Shown piece after piece: positions 18,915 through 27,315 of a DNA stretch of 64,000 bases; position 1 is the stretch's first letter; each line of letters begins with the position of its first letter. The notes below the pieces were generated by a model, which made no database searches, was not told the DNA's origin, and saw nothing but the letters and a program-made list of their open reading frames with translations. This stretch comes from an uncultured Spartobacteria bacterium (GTDB lineage: Bacteria > Verrucomicrobiota > Verrucomicrobiia > Chthoniobacterales > Chthoniobacteraceae), in the NCBI GenBank assembly GCA_903882875.1, contig CAIRYQ010000089.1:26430-90429 (forward strand), read 5' to 3'. Position numbers and translations under genes: made by a program.

Positions 18915-19227
18915 CACGGAACCCGGAGGCCGTGATTTGCTTCGCGTCTCAAAGGCGGCCAGCGTTGCGTTTCAGGCAGACATCTGCTGCGGACGTGAAT
19001 GAGGAGGCCGCGAAGCACGCGAGCGGATGCAAAAAGAACCCATTGGAAAACTTGCGCGATTCGCCCCGCAGCCAAATCGGTTTCCGCGAGACTTGTATTC
19101 CGCGTGTTCGGTGGCTCCCGTTGCCACGTTGAGCTTCAATCGAAATGCACTGGATTGTCGGCTGTGTCAGTCGCATCAGAATCCATGTTCTGAATCCGCC
19201 TGCCGCCACGGAGAGCGGCTGAAAACT
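18915..19227. other. Intergenic, no gene seen
   Basis: This is the main part of the gap between the Gln/Ala-rich gene and the small lipoprotein gene. I found no frame with convincing coding character, RNA gene or promoter. Its right end is the terminator hairpin at 19228-19259. Confidence 0.5.
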
Positions 19228-19259
19228 GACGGGGCGCACCGTTTCCAGTGCGCCCCGTC
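19228..19259 (-). terminator. Strong hairpin terminator
   Basis: A perfect 12-bp stem (GACGGGGCGCAC paired with GTGCGCCCCGTC) around an 8-nt loop. Read on the minus strand it is followed by CAGTTTTCAG, so it most likely ends the small lipoprotein transcript. Confidence 0.8.
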
Positions 19260-19287
19260 GTTTGGATGATGTCCGGTGGAGCCGGCG

Positions 19288-19407
19288 CTACTTTTTCTTC
19301 GCGCAGCAGGACTTTCCGTCCGCGCAGGCCGGTGCCGGCTTCTTGTGTGCGCAGCCGCTGATTCCGACGGCGAGGACCGCGGCGATGATGACGATGAGGT
19401 TTTTCAT
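19288..19407 (-). CDS. Small lipoprotein, 39 residues
   Basis: MKNLIVIIAAVLAVGISGC is a lipoprotein signal with the lipobox GISGC (Cys19). The mature part is only about 20 residues: AHKKPAPACADGKSCCAKKK, with three Cys and a Lys-rich end. It is typical of small 'entericidin-like' or uncharacterised lipoproteins; no function is readable. The start at 19407 is chosen for the signal; an in-frame extension to 19494 lacks it. A terminator sits just downstream (19228-19259). The leader is rich in CAACCA and has no SD. Confidence 0.75.
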   Translation of the reverse strand: MKNLIVIIAAVLAVGISGCAHKKPAPACADGKSCCAKKK

Positions 19408-19651
19408 AGGTTGGTGTTGGTTGGTTTTTGGTTGTGCTGCGCCGCCGTTTCCGCCGACGCAACGGTGCGCAGTGTTTCCATGGTTTGCGCCCAAGGCAAG
19501 GCGAGATGGCTTACGCTTGAGTTTCGGTCGCGCGGGATTTTGGAGATGCGGGACCGTTGCATGGCTTCGGGGTTCCCCACGAATTCATCCTTCTGCCTGT
19601 ATCCCGCATCATTCCCGCATTGGAAAAAGGGGCATCAGCTCCGTACGGATC
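19408..19651. other. Intergenic, no gene seen
   Basis: Upstream of the small lipoprotein gene. CA-rich leader sequence next to 19407; otherwise I see no gene, promoter of good quality or RNA. Confidence 0.5.
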
Positions 19652-19684
19652 AAAAGCGCGCCACCATGCCGGCGGCGCGCTTTT
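19652..19684 (-). terminator. Hairpin terminator of rpmG-rpsR transcript
   Basis: A perfect 11-bp stem (AAAAGCGCGCC paired with GGCGCGCTTTT) with an 11-nt loop. On the minus strand it lies 40 bp after the rpsR stop and ends in TTTT, as expected for an intrinsic terminator; it is near-symmetric and may work in both directions. Confidence 0.85.
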
Positions 19685-19723
19685 GAAAAAGGAAGCGTCG
19701 AGCGGGACGGGTGTCCTGGCGCT

Positions 19724-19966
19724 TCAGCGCATCAGCAGCGCCTGGCGGGCGCGCTTGATCGCGTTGTTGATCTTGCGATGGAAGCGGGCCGGCACGCCGG
19801 TCGCACGGCGGGGAAGGATCTTCCCGGCCTCGGTGACGTAGCGTTTGAGGAGCTCCGGGTTCTTCCAGTCGAGCGCCTCGAGTGCGACGTCCACGCGGCG
19901 GCGGGGCATGGCCCGGTTGGCCTTGCGGAAATTAGTGCGGCGCTGGGGTGTTTTTGGCTGGCTCAT
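19724..19966 (-). CDS. rpsR: 30S ribosomal protein S18
   Basis: 80 residues, normal length. The family block LLKRYVTEAGKILPRRATGVP and the closing INNAIKRARQALLM are diagnostic of bS18, which binds S6 on the small subunit platform. It lies 1 bp after the rpmG stop and is co-transcribed with it, followed by a strong terminator. In many bacteria rpsR lies with rpsF, ssb and rplI; here rplI-dnaB is 11 kb away and rpmG is the partner instead. Confidence 0.97.
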   Translation of the reverse strand: MSQPKTPQRRTNFRKANRAMPRRRVDVALEALDWKNPELLKRYVTEAGKILPRRATGVPARFHRKINNAIKRARQALLMR

Positions 19967-19967
19967 G

Positions 19968-20141
19968 TTACTTGATTTCGCGGTGAAGCGTGCGGCGCTT
20001 CAGATTCGGGTTGTATTTCTTTTTCTCGAGCCGGTTCGGTGTGTTGAGGCTCTTCTTGTTGCGCTTGGAGATGTAGCGGGAGACGGGTTTGCCCTCCGCT
20101 TTCGCCTCAGTGCATTCGAGGATGATGAAGTCGCGTGCCAT
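19968..20141 (-). CDS. rpmG: 50S ribosomal protein L33
   Basis: 57 residues from the ATG at 20141 to TAA at 19968; it is read directly from the sequence. The pattern [20 protein letters not shown] and [20 protein letters not shown] is bL33 of the large subunit. Of the zinc-type Cys pairs only Cys10 is present, so this is the zinc-independent form. It forms a unit with rpsR (1 bp gap), and the dksA-like gene ends 6 bp upstream of its start. Confidence 0.97.
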   Translation of the reverse strand: MARDFIILECTEAKAEGKPVSRYISKRNKKSLNTPNRLEKKKYNPNLKRRTLHREIK

Positions 20142-20147
20142 GGTGTG

Positions 20148-20849
20148 TTATTCTTCCTGTGCTTTGGGTGGTGTTTCTTCGGGTTCGTCGGCATCGCCGT
20201 CGGATTCGCCTTCGCTCTCAGTGAGACCGAAGAGTGAGGTGACGGGGACGCGCGAGCGTGAGAAGCGTTTGTTCTTTTCGAGCTCCGCCTGGCACTCGAC
20301 AGTGCAGCGGGCGAAGGGCATGGCCTCAAGGCGGAGGTGGGAGATTTGTTTGCCGCTCATCTCGCAGACGCCGTAGGTGCCGGCGTCAATGCGCTTGAGG
20401 GCTTCCTCGATTTCGTAGAGCGCGTCCTGTTCCTGCGAGAGGAGCGAGAGCGCGAAGTCCTTGTCATACGCGTCGCTGCCCGCGTCGGCCTGGTGCATTC
20501 CGAACGCGCTGGCCTCGCTGCCCTCGGGGCGTGCGCGGAGCGTGTCCTTTGCGACGCCGGCCATCGAGTCGAGGATTGTGTCGCGCAATGCCATGAGGCG
20601 TTGCTTCTGCTGTTTGAGGAATGGCGTGAGCTTCACCGGCGCCTTCGGTTTTTCCGGCGGCCGTGCGCCCAGGACGGGCTTTGCAACGACTTTCGCCGGC
20701 TTGCCTTTTTGGACCTTGTTCGCGGGCTTGGTCGTCGCTTTCGCCTTTGCTCCGGGCTTCGCTTTTGCGACGGCCTTGTTCGCGGGCTTGCTTGCCTTCG
20801 CCTTGGGCGAGGGCTTCTTTGCGGCTTTCTTTGGCTGCGATTTTGGCAT
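20148..20849 (-). CDS. TraR/DksA-family regulator with histone-H1-like N-terminal tail
   Basis: 233 residues. Residues about 1-80 are an unusual low-complexity Lys/Ala/Pro region (KKAAKKPSPKAKASKPANKA and so on), like the C-terminal tail of histone H1. Residues about 85-205 fit the TraR/DksA fold: a coiled coil, then YGVCEMSGKQISHLRLEAMPFARCTVECQ split across the zinc-finger region. The second Cys of the first pair is Ser (CEMS), and the second pair has C-x3-C spacing, so zinc binding is doubtful. DksA proteins bind the RNA polymerase secondary channel with ppGpp. It lies upstream of rpmG-rpsR and ends in an acidic tail. Confidence 0.8.
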   Translation of the reverse strand: MPKSQPKKAAKKPSPKAKASKPANKAVAKAKPGAKAKATTKPANKVQKGKPAKVVAKPVLGARPPEKPKAPVKLTPFLKQQKQRLMALRDTILDSMAGVAKDTLRARPEGSEASAFGMHQADAGSDAYDKDFALSLLSQEQDALYEIEEALKRIDAGTYGVCEMSGKQISHLRLEAMPFARCTVECQAELEKNKRFSRSRVPVTSLFGLTESEGESDGDADEPEETPPKAQEE

Positions 20850-20981
20850 GGGAAATTCGGTGTTCTGGAACGAAAAGGGCGGGATAGATACGGACTTCAC
20901 CCCTGCGGCGCAAGGGGATAATGGGAACATTTTTCACAGCGCGCCAAAGACGTTTTGGATTCGGAAAATGGCCGCCCGTTT

Positions 20982-21839
20982 TCACGAACTCGCGCTTCCG
21001 TAGCGGCGCAACGCGAGCAGCCACAGCGCTCGTGTGGTGGCGAGAACGATGAGCGTCGCCACGACGAGCATCGCGAATCCGAGCCACGGTGAATCGAACG
21101 GCCGCGCGAGGATTTTCGCGGGCACATTCGAGACGAGGATGATCGGCAGCAGCCAAGTGAAGACGAAGCGGAACACGCCGCGGAACACCGCCTCCGGGTA
21201 GCGGCCGATGTGGAAGAGATTGAAGTAGCCGTGGATGAAGCTCTGCGCGCGCACGATCCAGAAGCTCATGCACGAGAGGCCGAACATGACGGCGTAGTGC
21301 ACTGCAATTCCGAACGGCACGGCGCACGCAAACAGCGCGATCTGCGCCGCACTCGGAGCGACGCCGAGCTTTGACATTGCAAAGATCACGATGCCCACGC
21401 CCACGAGCGAATTCACGATGCAGTCGAAGCTCACCTGCCGCGTGCTCACGGCGAATTGCGCATCCATCGGCAGCGTGAGCATGAGATCGAGCCGCCCGGT
21501 GCGGACGAGCTCGGGCAGGTTTGCGATGTTCAGGTAAAAGAACGCCTGGAAAAGCTGCGAGATGATCTGGTGCACGCCGACGAGCGTGACGACCTGCCAC
21601 TTCGTCCATCCCGCGATTTCATTCACCTGCCCGTACAGCACCTCGATGAATGCAAGCTGCCCGGCGAACCACAGCAGCTCGACGACCATCCAGAGCAGGA
21701 AGTTCAGCTTGAAGTTCATCTCGCGGATGAGTGAGTTCCGCGCGGCGAGGCGGAAGATGGAGAGGTAGCGGTTCAAAAGTTTTCGGGGCGTGTGTCGGCG
21801 GATTTTTTCGGAAGCCGGAATTTGCGATGGTGGCACCAC
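20982..21839 (-). CDS. ABC-2 family transporter permease (PF06182-like)
   Basis: About 285 residues with six hydrophobic segments. Features of the ABC-2 'ABC2_membrane_6' type permeases are FRLAARNSLIREMNFKLNF, a central LVRTGRLDLMLTLPM loop and FWIVRAQSFIHGYFNLFHIGRYP. This family forms heterodimers with a second permease and an ATPase, but neither is in the neighbouring positions, so its partners must be elsewhere. The first possible start is a GTG at 21839; a TTG at 21776 is also possible, and the first in-frame ATG (21716) would cut the conserved amphipathic N-terminus. Confidence 0.7.
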   Translation of the reverse strand: MVPPSQIPASEKIRRHTPRKLLNRYLSIFRLAARNSLIREMNFKLNFLLWMVVELLWFAGQLAFIEVLYGQVNEIAGWTKWQVVTLVGVHQIISQLFQAFFYLNIANLPELVRTGRLDLMLTLPMDAQFAVSTRQVSFDCIVNSLVGVGIVIFAMSKLGVAPSAAQIALFACAVPFGIAVHYAVMFGLSCMSFWIVRAQSFIHGYFNLFHIGRYPEAVFRGVFRFVFTWLLPIILVSNVPAKILARPFDSPWLGFAMLVVATLIVLATTRALWLLALRRYGSASS

Positions 21840-21971
21840 GCGGGTTGCACCGAAGCAGTCGGATTGAAAAGCGCCCGGCGCAAATCATCCCCGTCATTCG
21901 TGAAATCCGCGGTGAATATTTTTCCAGTCCAAGGAACACGGTTTCCGCCGACGGCGCGGACTGTGCGCAGA

Positions 21972-23573
21972 TCAGTGCCGGACGGACTTCGTGTTGACTG
22001 CGGGTGCATGGAAGACGTGGCACGCCTGGCAGTCCCACATCGCGCCGCCGTGCTCGCGCTGGAATGCGGCGGAGGTGCGTTCGGTGGGGCCGGCTTGCGC
22101 GACGGAGACGGCGCCGGAATCGGGCGCGCGGTGGCATTCGGCGCAGGACTTTTGCGTGGGAAGCAGGATGTCGCTCGTGAGCTTGCTGCTCTTGGCCGCG
22201 TGGCAGTCCGCGCATGCCACATGGCTGTGCGGCTGGTGGGTGAAGCTGCCCTTTTGCAGCCAGCGCATCGCCATGTTCGGTGGCGTGACGGCGGGTGCGC
22301 GATCAATCGTCGGCGGGGCGACCTCGTGGCACTTGGCGCATTCGGTGAGGAATTTCGCGTTCCCCGCGCGCATCCGGCGGATGTCCGGTTCGGTCTTGGG
22401 ATCGCCTTCAAAAAACACGCGCTGTTCGAGGTCCGGGAGTTTGAGCGATTTGCTGCGCAGGCTCAATGCGGCCATCTCGGCGTCGGCGCGTTTCGCGAGA
22501 TCGTCCGGTGCGGTCACGCCTTCGGCGCGCAGGGCGTTCTCGATCGGGATGCGGATGCTGGCGAGGAACCAGCGGACCTTTTCCGCATCGTGGTGCGGGA
22601 TGCGGAGGTTCGGAAGGTCGGGGAGAATCTGGAGCGTGTGGCATTGCTTGCAATGCTGCTCGTAGGTCACGGGCTGCTTGAAATTGCCGCTGGGGCCGGG
22701 CGAGTGGCAGTCGGTGCAGTCCAGTGCGTGTTCTTTTCCCGCGCCGGACAAGTCGGGGCGGAGATGCCGCGCGTGGTTGAATTTGATCTTGGCCGGGTCG
22801 CTCAACTTTGGATTTTCATACGCGAATGGCGGATGCCCGTGTGCGAAATCGGAAAAGGCGACAGGCTTCCGTTTCGCGTCGGACGGCGGGATGAAGGTGA
22901 CGAGGCCGTCGCCGAGATTTCGGTTTTCGCCGGTCGCCGCGATGGGCGGATTGGACAAAGGCTGCGACTGGCGGTGGTAGGCAAGTTCGCCGAGGTTGTC
23001 ATGGCACGCGGCGCACTGGCTCGCGGATGGCAGCGCCATCCGATCGCCGCTCGTGTGCTCGCGATGGCACACGAAGCAATTGTCCGCGCGCACGTTCACC
23101 GATTCGGCGGCCACGGAAACGAGGTGCAGCCCTACGGTCTGCGGGAGATGAACGCCAAACGTCGGATGGCATGCGAGGCACGCCTGATCCATCGCCGAAG
23201 ATCCGGACATGTGTGCGTGCGGCGAACCTTTCCCGGGATTCTTGGCGGTGAAAACGGCGGCTACGATTCCGGGGAGCGAACGGGTGTCGTGCGATTCGGA
23301 CAGGCGCGCTTTCAGCGCATCGGTCTGCCCGTCCGTGTGGCACGCACGGCAGTCCTGCGCGAGCGGTGCGTGGCCGTGGGAAAGGGGGCCTTTGCTAAAA
23401 ATCGTGTCCCTTTTCCAATGCCGGTAACTCACCACCGCACCCATTGACAAAGCCAGCGCCGCCAGGAAGCACCACAGCCGGATCCTGCGGAGATAGTGCG
23501 GCCTGCGGAAATAGCCGAGGTTTGCGGCATATTGCCCGGCGCGTTGTTTCTGTGTGGGAGAATTGTCGTCCAT
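21972..23573 (-). CDS. Membrane-anchored decahaem c-type cytochrome
   Basis: 533 residues. An N-terminal hydrophobic segment (about 32-52) anchors a large periplasmic domain. I count ten CxxCH haem sites: CRACH, CLACH, CFVCH, CAACH, CTDCH, CKQCH, CAKCH, CADCH, CAECH, CQACH. Isolated His residues between them could serve as distal ligands. It is probably a periplasmic electron carrier taking electrons from the b-type membrane protein encoded 9 bp upstream (23583-24506), with which it forms an operon. The physiological acceptor is unknown; I cannot match it to a named family such as MtrA, NrfB or OmcS. Confidence 0.8.
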   Translation of the reverse strand: MDDNSPTQKQRAGQYAANLGYFRRPHYLRRIRLWCFLAALALSMGAVVSYRHWKRDTIFSKGPLSHGHAPLAQDCRACHTDGQTDALKARLSESHDTRSLPGIVAAVFTAKNPGKGSPHAHMSGSSAMDQACLACHPTFGVHLPQTVGLHLVSVAAESVNVRADNCFVCHREHTSGDRMALPSASQCAACHDNLGELAYHRQSQPLSNPPIAATGENRNLGDGLVTFIPPSDAKRKPVAFSDFAHGHPPFAYENPKLSDPAKIKFNHARHLRPDLSGAGKEHALDCTDCHSPGPSGNFKQPVTYEQHCKQCHTLQILPDLPNLRIPHHDAEKVRWFLASIRIPIENALRAEGVTAPDDLAKRADAEMAALSLRSKSLKLPDLEQRVFFEGDPKTEPDIRRMRAGNAKFLTECAKCHEVAPPTIDRAPAVTPPNMAMRWLQKGSFTHQPHSHVACADCHAAKSSKLTSDILLPTQKSCAECHRAPDSGAVSVAQAGPTERTSAAFQREHGGAMWDCQACHVFHAPAVNTKSVRH

Positions 23574-23582
23574 CGGCGCATG

Positions 23583-24506
23583 CTAATTGGCGGGCGAGAC
23601 AAAGCTGACCGCGGCGAGCGCGTGCCATGCGGTGCCGACGAGCAGGGCGACGGATGATGGGACATGCACGATCAGCCAGCCGTGGAGCAGGTGGTGCAGG
23701 CGCGTCTGGAGATCCATCATGCGGCGCTCATCGCACCATTTCTGGAGCTGGTCTATGCGCGGCTTCCACTTCGGATCGGTATTGAGCCTCAGCGATGAAA
23801 AGGCGGCGATGGCCGCGCGTTCGTTGCCCAGGCGGTGAGCGCGGCCGTCGCGCGCCGAGAGATACGGGATGCAATCCTGATCCGCAAAACGCAGGATCGC
23901 CGTGAGGGATTGCTGATCGGCGTCCGCCGATGAAACCGTGCCCACGGCGGGCCGTTCGTTTTTCAGATCCTCGCGCAGCTCCGCAACCGCCTGCACGAGC
24001 ACGCTGCGGAGGTGCGGGATTTCCTCGAACACGAATTCCCGCGCGAGGCGTTCACGCATGAGGCCCGGCACAAACTGCTGGAGCACGATGCCGACGACGC
24101 CGGACACCATCACGATCGCATAGAGCACCATGAGCCCGCCCGTATGCCATCCGCCGAGGTGAAACCCGCAGTGAAACAGCACGAGCGGGAGCGTGAGGAC
24201 GGTGAGCCAGATGTGCGCCTTCAGCCACCACTGCACGCTGCCGATCGGCCATGTGCGCTTCTTTTTCCGGATGCCGAGCGCGGCTGCGAAAAGAAAGATG
24301 AGGAACGCGGCGGAGCCGAAAATCAGCCCGAGCGGCGTGCCGCCGAAAGTCCGGCGCAGCGGCGGCGCGGAGCCGAGGAACGCGGGCAGCGAAAACGGAA
24401 ACGGCAGCCGGTGCGGGAAAAAATTTGCGACAAAAAGAAAGCCGCACACCGCGGTCGCAAGGATCACGAAGAGAATCCAGAGCGAATGGGAGCGGTCTAT
24501 TTTCAC
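23583..24506 (-). CDS. Five-segment membrane protein, likely b-type cytochrome partner
   Basis: 307 residues from a GTG start (MKIDRSHSLWILFV); the in-frame extension to 24773 is not coding-like. Four hydrophobic segments fall in residues 8-142 and a fifth near the C-terminus. His residues sit in the segments: AHIWLTVLTLPLVLFHCGFH, LHHLLHGWLIVH and TAWHALAA. Such paired His inside helices suggest bis-His b-type haems, as in cytochrome b/ferric-reductase-like membrane subunits. It directly precedes the decahaem gene. Inferred role: moving quinol electrons to the periplasmic haem chain. A soluble insertion lies between helices 4 and 5. Confidence 0.6.
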   Translation of the reverse strand: MKIDRSHSLWILFVILATAVCGFLFVANFFPHRLPFPFSLPAFLGSAPPLRRTFGGTPLGLIFGSAAFLIFLFAAALGIRKKKRTWPIGSVQWWLKAHIWLTVLTLPLVLFHCGFHLGGWHTGGLMVLYAIVMVSGVVGIVLQQFVPGLMRERLAREFVFEEIPHLRSVLVQAVAELREDLKNERPAVGTVSSADADQQSLTAILRFADQDCIPYLSARDGRAHRLGNERAAIAAFSSLRLNTDPKWKPRIDQLQKWCDERRMMDLQTRLHHLLHGWLIVHVPSSVALLVGTAWHALAAVSFVSPAN

Positions 24507-24736
24507 GGGGTCACGCCTCGGCTCGCTGTGGCGGTGCGGCGTGTGAAACCGTTTGCGCGGGACATGCGGATGTCTGCGGGGCTTCTGCGCATCGCGGCGG
24601 TTTGAGGGGCATCGGCCATGGAAATCACGTCCGAGTTCGGTAGCCGCCATGCGCGCGGGGTGCCAGCATGAAATCATGCGGCGCAGCGCCATTTTGGTGT
24701 TCGACTTCCCACCGCGGATCGAACAGGGATTCCTGC
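24507..24736. promoter_or_regulatory. Divergent promoter region of the cytochrome cluster
   Basis: This 230-bp spacer separates the two divergent transcription units (decahaem/b-type on minus, tetrahaem/small membrane protein on plus). Promoters for both must be here or nearby. I see no confident -35/-10 pair or palindromic operator. Confidence 0.4.
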
Positions 24737-25876
24737 GTGATTCGCCCGAAGATCCCCGCCGTTTTCGCACCACTCGCGCTTTTCTGCGCCGCCGCGCTGC
24801 CGGTGCGCACCGCCGAAATCAAGTCGCCGGCGGAGGCCGGTTTCACCGGCGCACAGTCCTGCGCATCGAGCAGTTGCCACGGCGGCGGCACCGGCAGGAA
24901 CGAGTTCCTCGTCTATCAAAAAAAGGACCGGCACGTTTTCGCCGCGGGAATTTTGGGGAAGGGGACTTCGCTGAAAATCGCCGAGACGCTCGGCATCGGC
25001 GAACCGACGAAGGCCGCACAATGCACCGTGTGCCATTCGCCGATGGAGGCCGTCGCCGCGTCGCGCCTCGCGCCCGAGATGAAGCAGAATCCCGATCGCG
25101 GCGTGAGCTGCGAGGCGTGTCACGGCGCAGCCGGCGAGTGGCTGCGCTTTCACACGCGCAAGGACGCGACTTACCAGCAGATTCTCGCGACGGGCTTGCG
25201 GGACTTGATTGATGTCGGCGGCCGGGCCAATGCGTGCGTTGCGTGCCACCTGAACCTCGACGAAAAGATCCGTCAGGCGGGCCACCCGGAGCTTTACTTT
25301 GAACTCGACGGCCAGGCCGCGATCGAGCCTCCGCACTATGTGGACGTGCGGCCTTCGATCGGCCCGCGCTCGTGGCTCACGGGGCAGGCGACGGCGCTGC
25401 GCGAGATGAGCTGGAAGCTGTCCAAGCAGCGCGACGAGCAGCTTGTCCCCCGCTGGAAGGCGCTCGTCTGGCTCCTCCAGATGACGGAGTCCGGCGCGAA
25501 GGAGCTGCCATCGGGCGAGGATTTTTCCGCGATGCAGGCAGCGGCGGACCGTCTCGCGCGGAAGGCGTCGCGCGATCCCTGGACCAAGATCCAGATCACG
25601 GGCCAGCTCAGAAAATACGTCTCCACGCAAAAGGAATTTGGTGACGCGAAGGCCGACAAGACCGAACTCAGAAGGCGCGCGGAAGTATTGGTGCCCGCCA
25701 TTGACCGGCTGTGGGCGGCCTTGAAAAAGGAAGGCGGCGCGGCAACTCCCGGCTTTGAGAAGACACTGACCCTCGCAGCCCAGCTCTCGCACGAGGGAAA
25801 TGATTTCGCTCCCACCGACTTTGCAAAGGCGCTCGCCGATGTGGAAGCGGAGATAGCGCCTGCTTTGAAGCCGTAA
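24737..25876 (+). CDS. Tetrahaem c-type cytochrome, c554-like
   Basis: 379 residues from a GTG start with AGGGA about 10 nt upstream; a signal peptide (1-26) ends PVRTAE. Four haem sites: the first has C-x4-C-H spacing (CASSSCH, Cys42-His48), then CTVCH, CEACH and CVACH. HPELYFELDG with nearby conserved His suggests distal ligands. The pattern fits multihaem cytochromes of the c554 type seen in Verrucomicrobia and Planctomycetes. The C-terminal half (about 230-379) is helical without haem sites. It is coupled to the small membrane protein at 25876 through a TAATG overlap. Confidence 0.75.
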   Translation: MIRPKIPAVFAPLALFCAAALPVRTAEIKSPAEAGFTGAQSCASSSCHGGGTGRNEFLVYQKKDRHVFAAGILGKGTSLKIAETLGIGEPTKAAQCTVCHSPMEAVAASRLAPEMKQNPDRGVSCEACHGAAGEWLRFHTRKDATYQQILATGLRDLIDVGGRANACVACHLNLDEKIRQAGHPELYFELDGQAAIEPPHYVDVRPSIGPRSWLTGQATALREMSWKLSKQRDEQLVPRWKALVWLLQMTESGAKELPSGEDFSAMQAAADRLARKASRDPWTKIQITGQLRKYVSTQKEFGDAKADKTELRRRAEVLVPAIDRLWAALKKEGGAATPGFEKTLTLAAQLSHEGNDFAPTDFAKALADVEAEIAPALKP

Positions 25877-26058
25877 TGGCCGTCAAGTCACGAAGGAGAC
25901 CCGAATCGGAAGTGGGCGGGAAAAAGCTCGCTCGGTTCGAGACGGGATCGCTTTTCAGCATTGCGCGGATCGCATTCTGGAACGTGCTCGCAGCAGTCGT
26001 GGCGGTGCTGCTGTTTGTCCTCGCGTGGCTGCCGTCGGGGAACTTCCCGCCAGCATGA
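25876..26058 (+). CDS. Small single-span membrane protein
   Basis: 60 residues. The ATG overlaps the TAA of the tetrahaem cytochrome gene (TAATG), which indicates translational coupling and supports the gene. It has a Lys/Arg-rich N-terminus (MAVKSRRRPESEVGGKK), a single hydrophobic helix (about 34-52) and a short Pro-rich end. Unknown family. It could be a small subunit or assembly factor of the cytochrome module. Confidence 0.6.
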   Translation: MAVKSRRRPESEVGGKKLARFETGSLFSIARIAFWNVLAAVVAVLLFVLAWLPSGNFPPA

Positions 26059-26081
26059 CGGAGGACTCCCCGGACGAAGAA

Positions 26082-27161
26082 TCAGATCGCCAGCAGGAGC
26101 TGGCTCCGCCGTGGCGGGACGAACGTGGAGACTCCGATGCCGACCAGACGCAGCGGACTTTTCACCAGCCGGTCACGTGCGAGGAGGAACTGCGCGAGCC
26201 GGTAGATTTCCCTCGCCTCCGTCACGGGATCTTCGAGCCGCACCTGCCGCGTGACGGTCGTGAAATCGCTGTAGCGGACCTTCACCTGGATCGTCAGCGC
26301 GCCGATCCCGTGGCTGCCGAGCGTCTGCGCCACGTCGAGCGCGAGTTCCTTCAGCGCCGCGCGCAAGGTCGGGCGATCGTCGGTGTCCTCGAGGAAGGTG
26401 TTTTCCGCACTGATGCTCTTGCGTTCGTCGCTCGTATCCACGGGGCGGTCGTCCATTCCCATCGCCCGCGCTTTCAGATTTTCGGCAAATGAGCCGACGA
26501 TGCCGGACAAATCGGCGTCCGTCTTCTGGATGTCGCTGATCGTCCTGAAGCCGCGTGCTTCGAGCGCCTGCGCCGTCACCGGGCCGACGCCGTGGATGGA
26601 GCGCACCGGGAGCGGCCGGAGAAAAGCCAGCTTGTCCTGCTCGCGGATCAGCGTGAGGCCGTCCGGCTTTTGAAAGTCGCTCCCGAGCTTCGCGAGAAAT
26701 TTGTTCGGGCCCACACCGATGCTCGCCGTGAGGCTCCGTTCGGTGGCGATGCGCCGTTTCACTTCCTGCGCGACGGGCACGGCTGCTTCGAGCGCGGCGT
26801 CGGGATCGGAATGGTCTGCAAACTCCGCGCTGAGATCGAGGTATGCCTCGTCCACCGACACCTTCTCGATCACCGGCGTCACGCTGCGCAGGATCTCCAT
26901 GATCGCCGCCGACTCCGCCCGGTACGCATCCATCCGCGGACGCACAAAGATTCCGTGCGGGCACAGCTTGCCGGCGGTGCGCGACGGCATGGCCGAGTGG
27001 ATTTTGAACTTCCGCGCCTCATAGCTCGCCGCGCACACGACCCCGCGCTGATCCGGCGGCGAGCCGACGATGACCGGCCTGCCGCGATACTCGGGATGAT
27101 CGCGCTGCTCCACCGAGGCGAAGAACGCATCCATATCCACATGGAAAATGACGCGGGGCAT
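26082..27161 (-). CDS. dinB: DNA polymerase IV (Y-family)
   Basis: 359 residues, normal for the family. The start MPRVIFHVDMDAFFASVE gives the first metal-binding Asp (Asp9) directly after the start. The catalytic SVDEAYLD box carries Asp104 and Glu105, and ASIGVGPNKFLAKLGSD and GVGPVTAQALEARG (helix-hairpin-helix) follow. The C-terminal little-finger domain is complete. The enzyme copies past damaged bases. An in-frame upstream extension to 27317 has no coding character. I looked for a LexA-type box at the start and could not confirm one. Confidence 0.95.
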   Translation of the reverse strand: MPRVIFHVDMDAFFASVEQRDHPEYRGRPVIVGSPPDQRGVVCAASYEARKFKIHSAMPSRTAGKLCPHGIFVRPRMDAYRAESAAIMEILRSVTPVIEKVSVDEAYLDLSAEFADHSDPDAALEAAVPVAQEVKRRIATERSLTASIGVGPNKFLAKLGSDFQKPDGLTLIREQDKLAFLRPLPVRSIHGVGPVTAQALEARGFRTISDIQKTDADLSGIVGSFAENLKARAMGMDDRPVDTSDERKSISAENTFLEDTDDRPTLRAALKELALDVAQTLGSHGIGALTIQVKVRYSDFTTVTRQVRLEDPVTEAREIYRLAQFLLARDRLVKSPLRLVGIGVSTFVPPRRSQLLLAI

Positions 27162-27315
27162 TTGCGCGCAAATGTATCCCATGCGGGGGAAAATGTGGCG
27201 CGGGAATTTCGCCGGATCGGATTGGGCGCAACGGGAGTCAGGGAAACCTTGATGTGAAAAAACGCCGGGGGGTTCCCGCTTGAGCGTGATGGCGTCCCGT
27301 GGCAGCGTGCGTGTC

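Noticed and set aside
21792..23447. Plus-strand frame opposite the decahaem gene
   Set aside because: The minus strand has ten CxxCH motifs; the plus frame has no recognisable domain.
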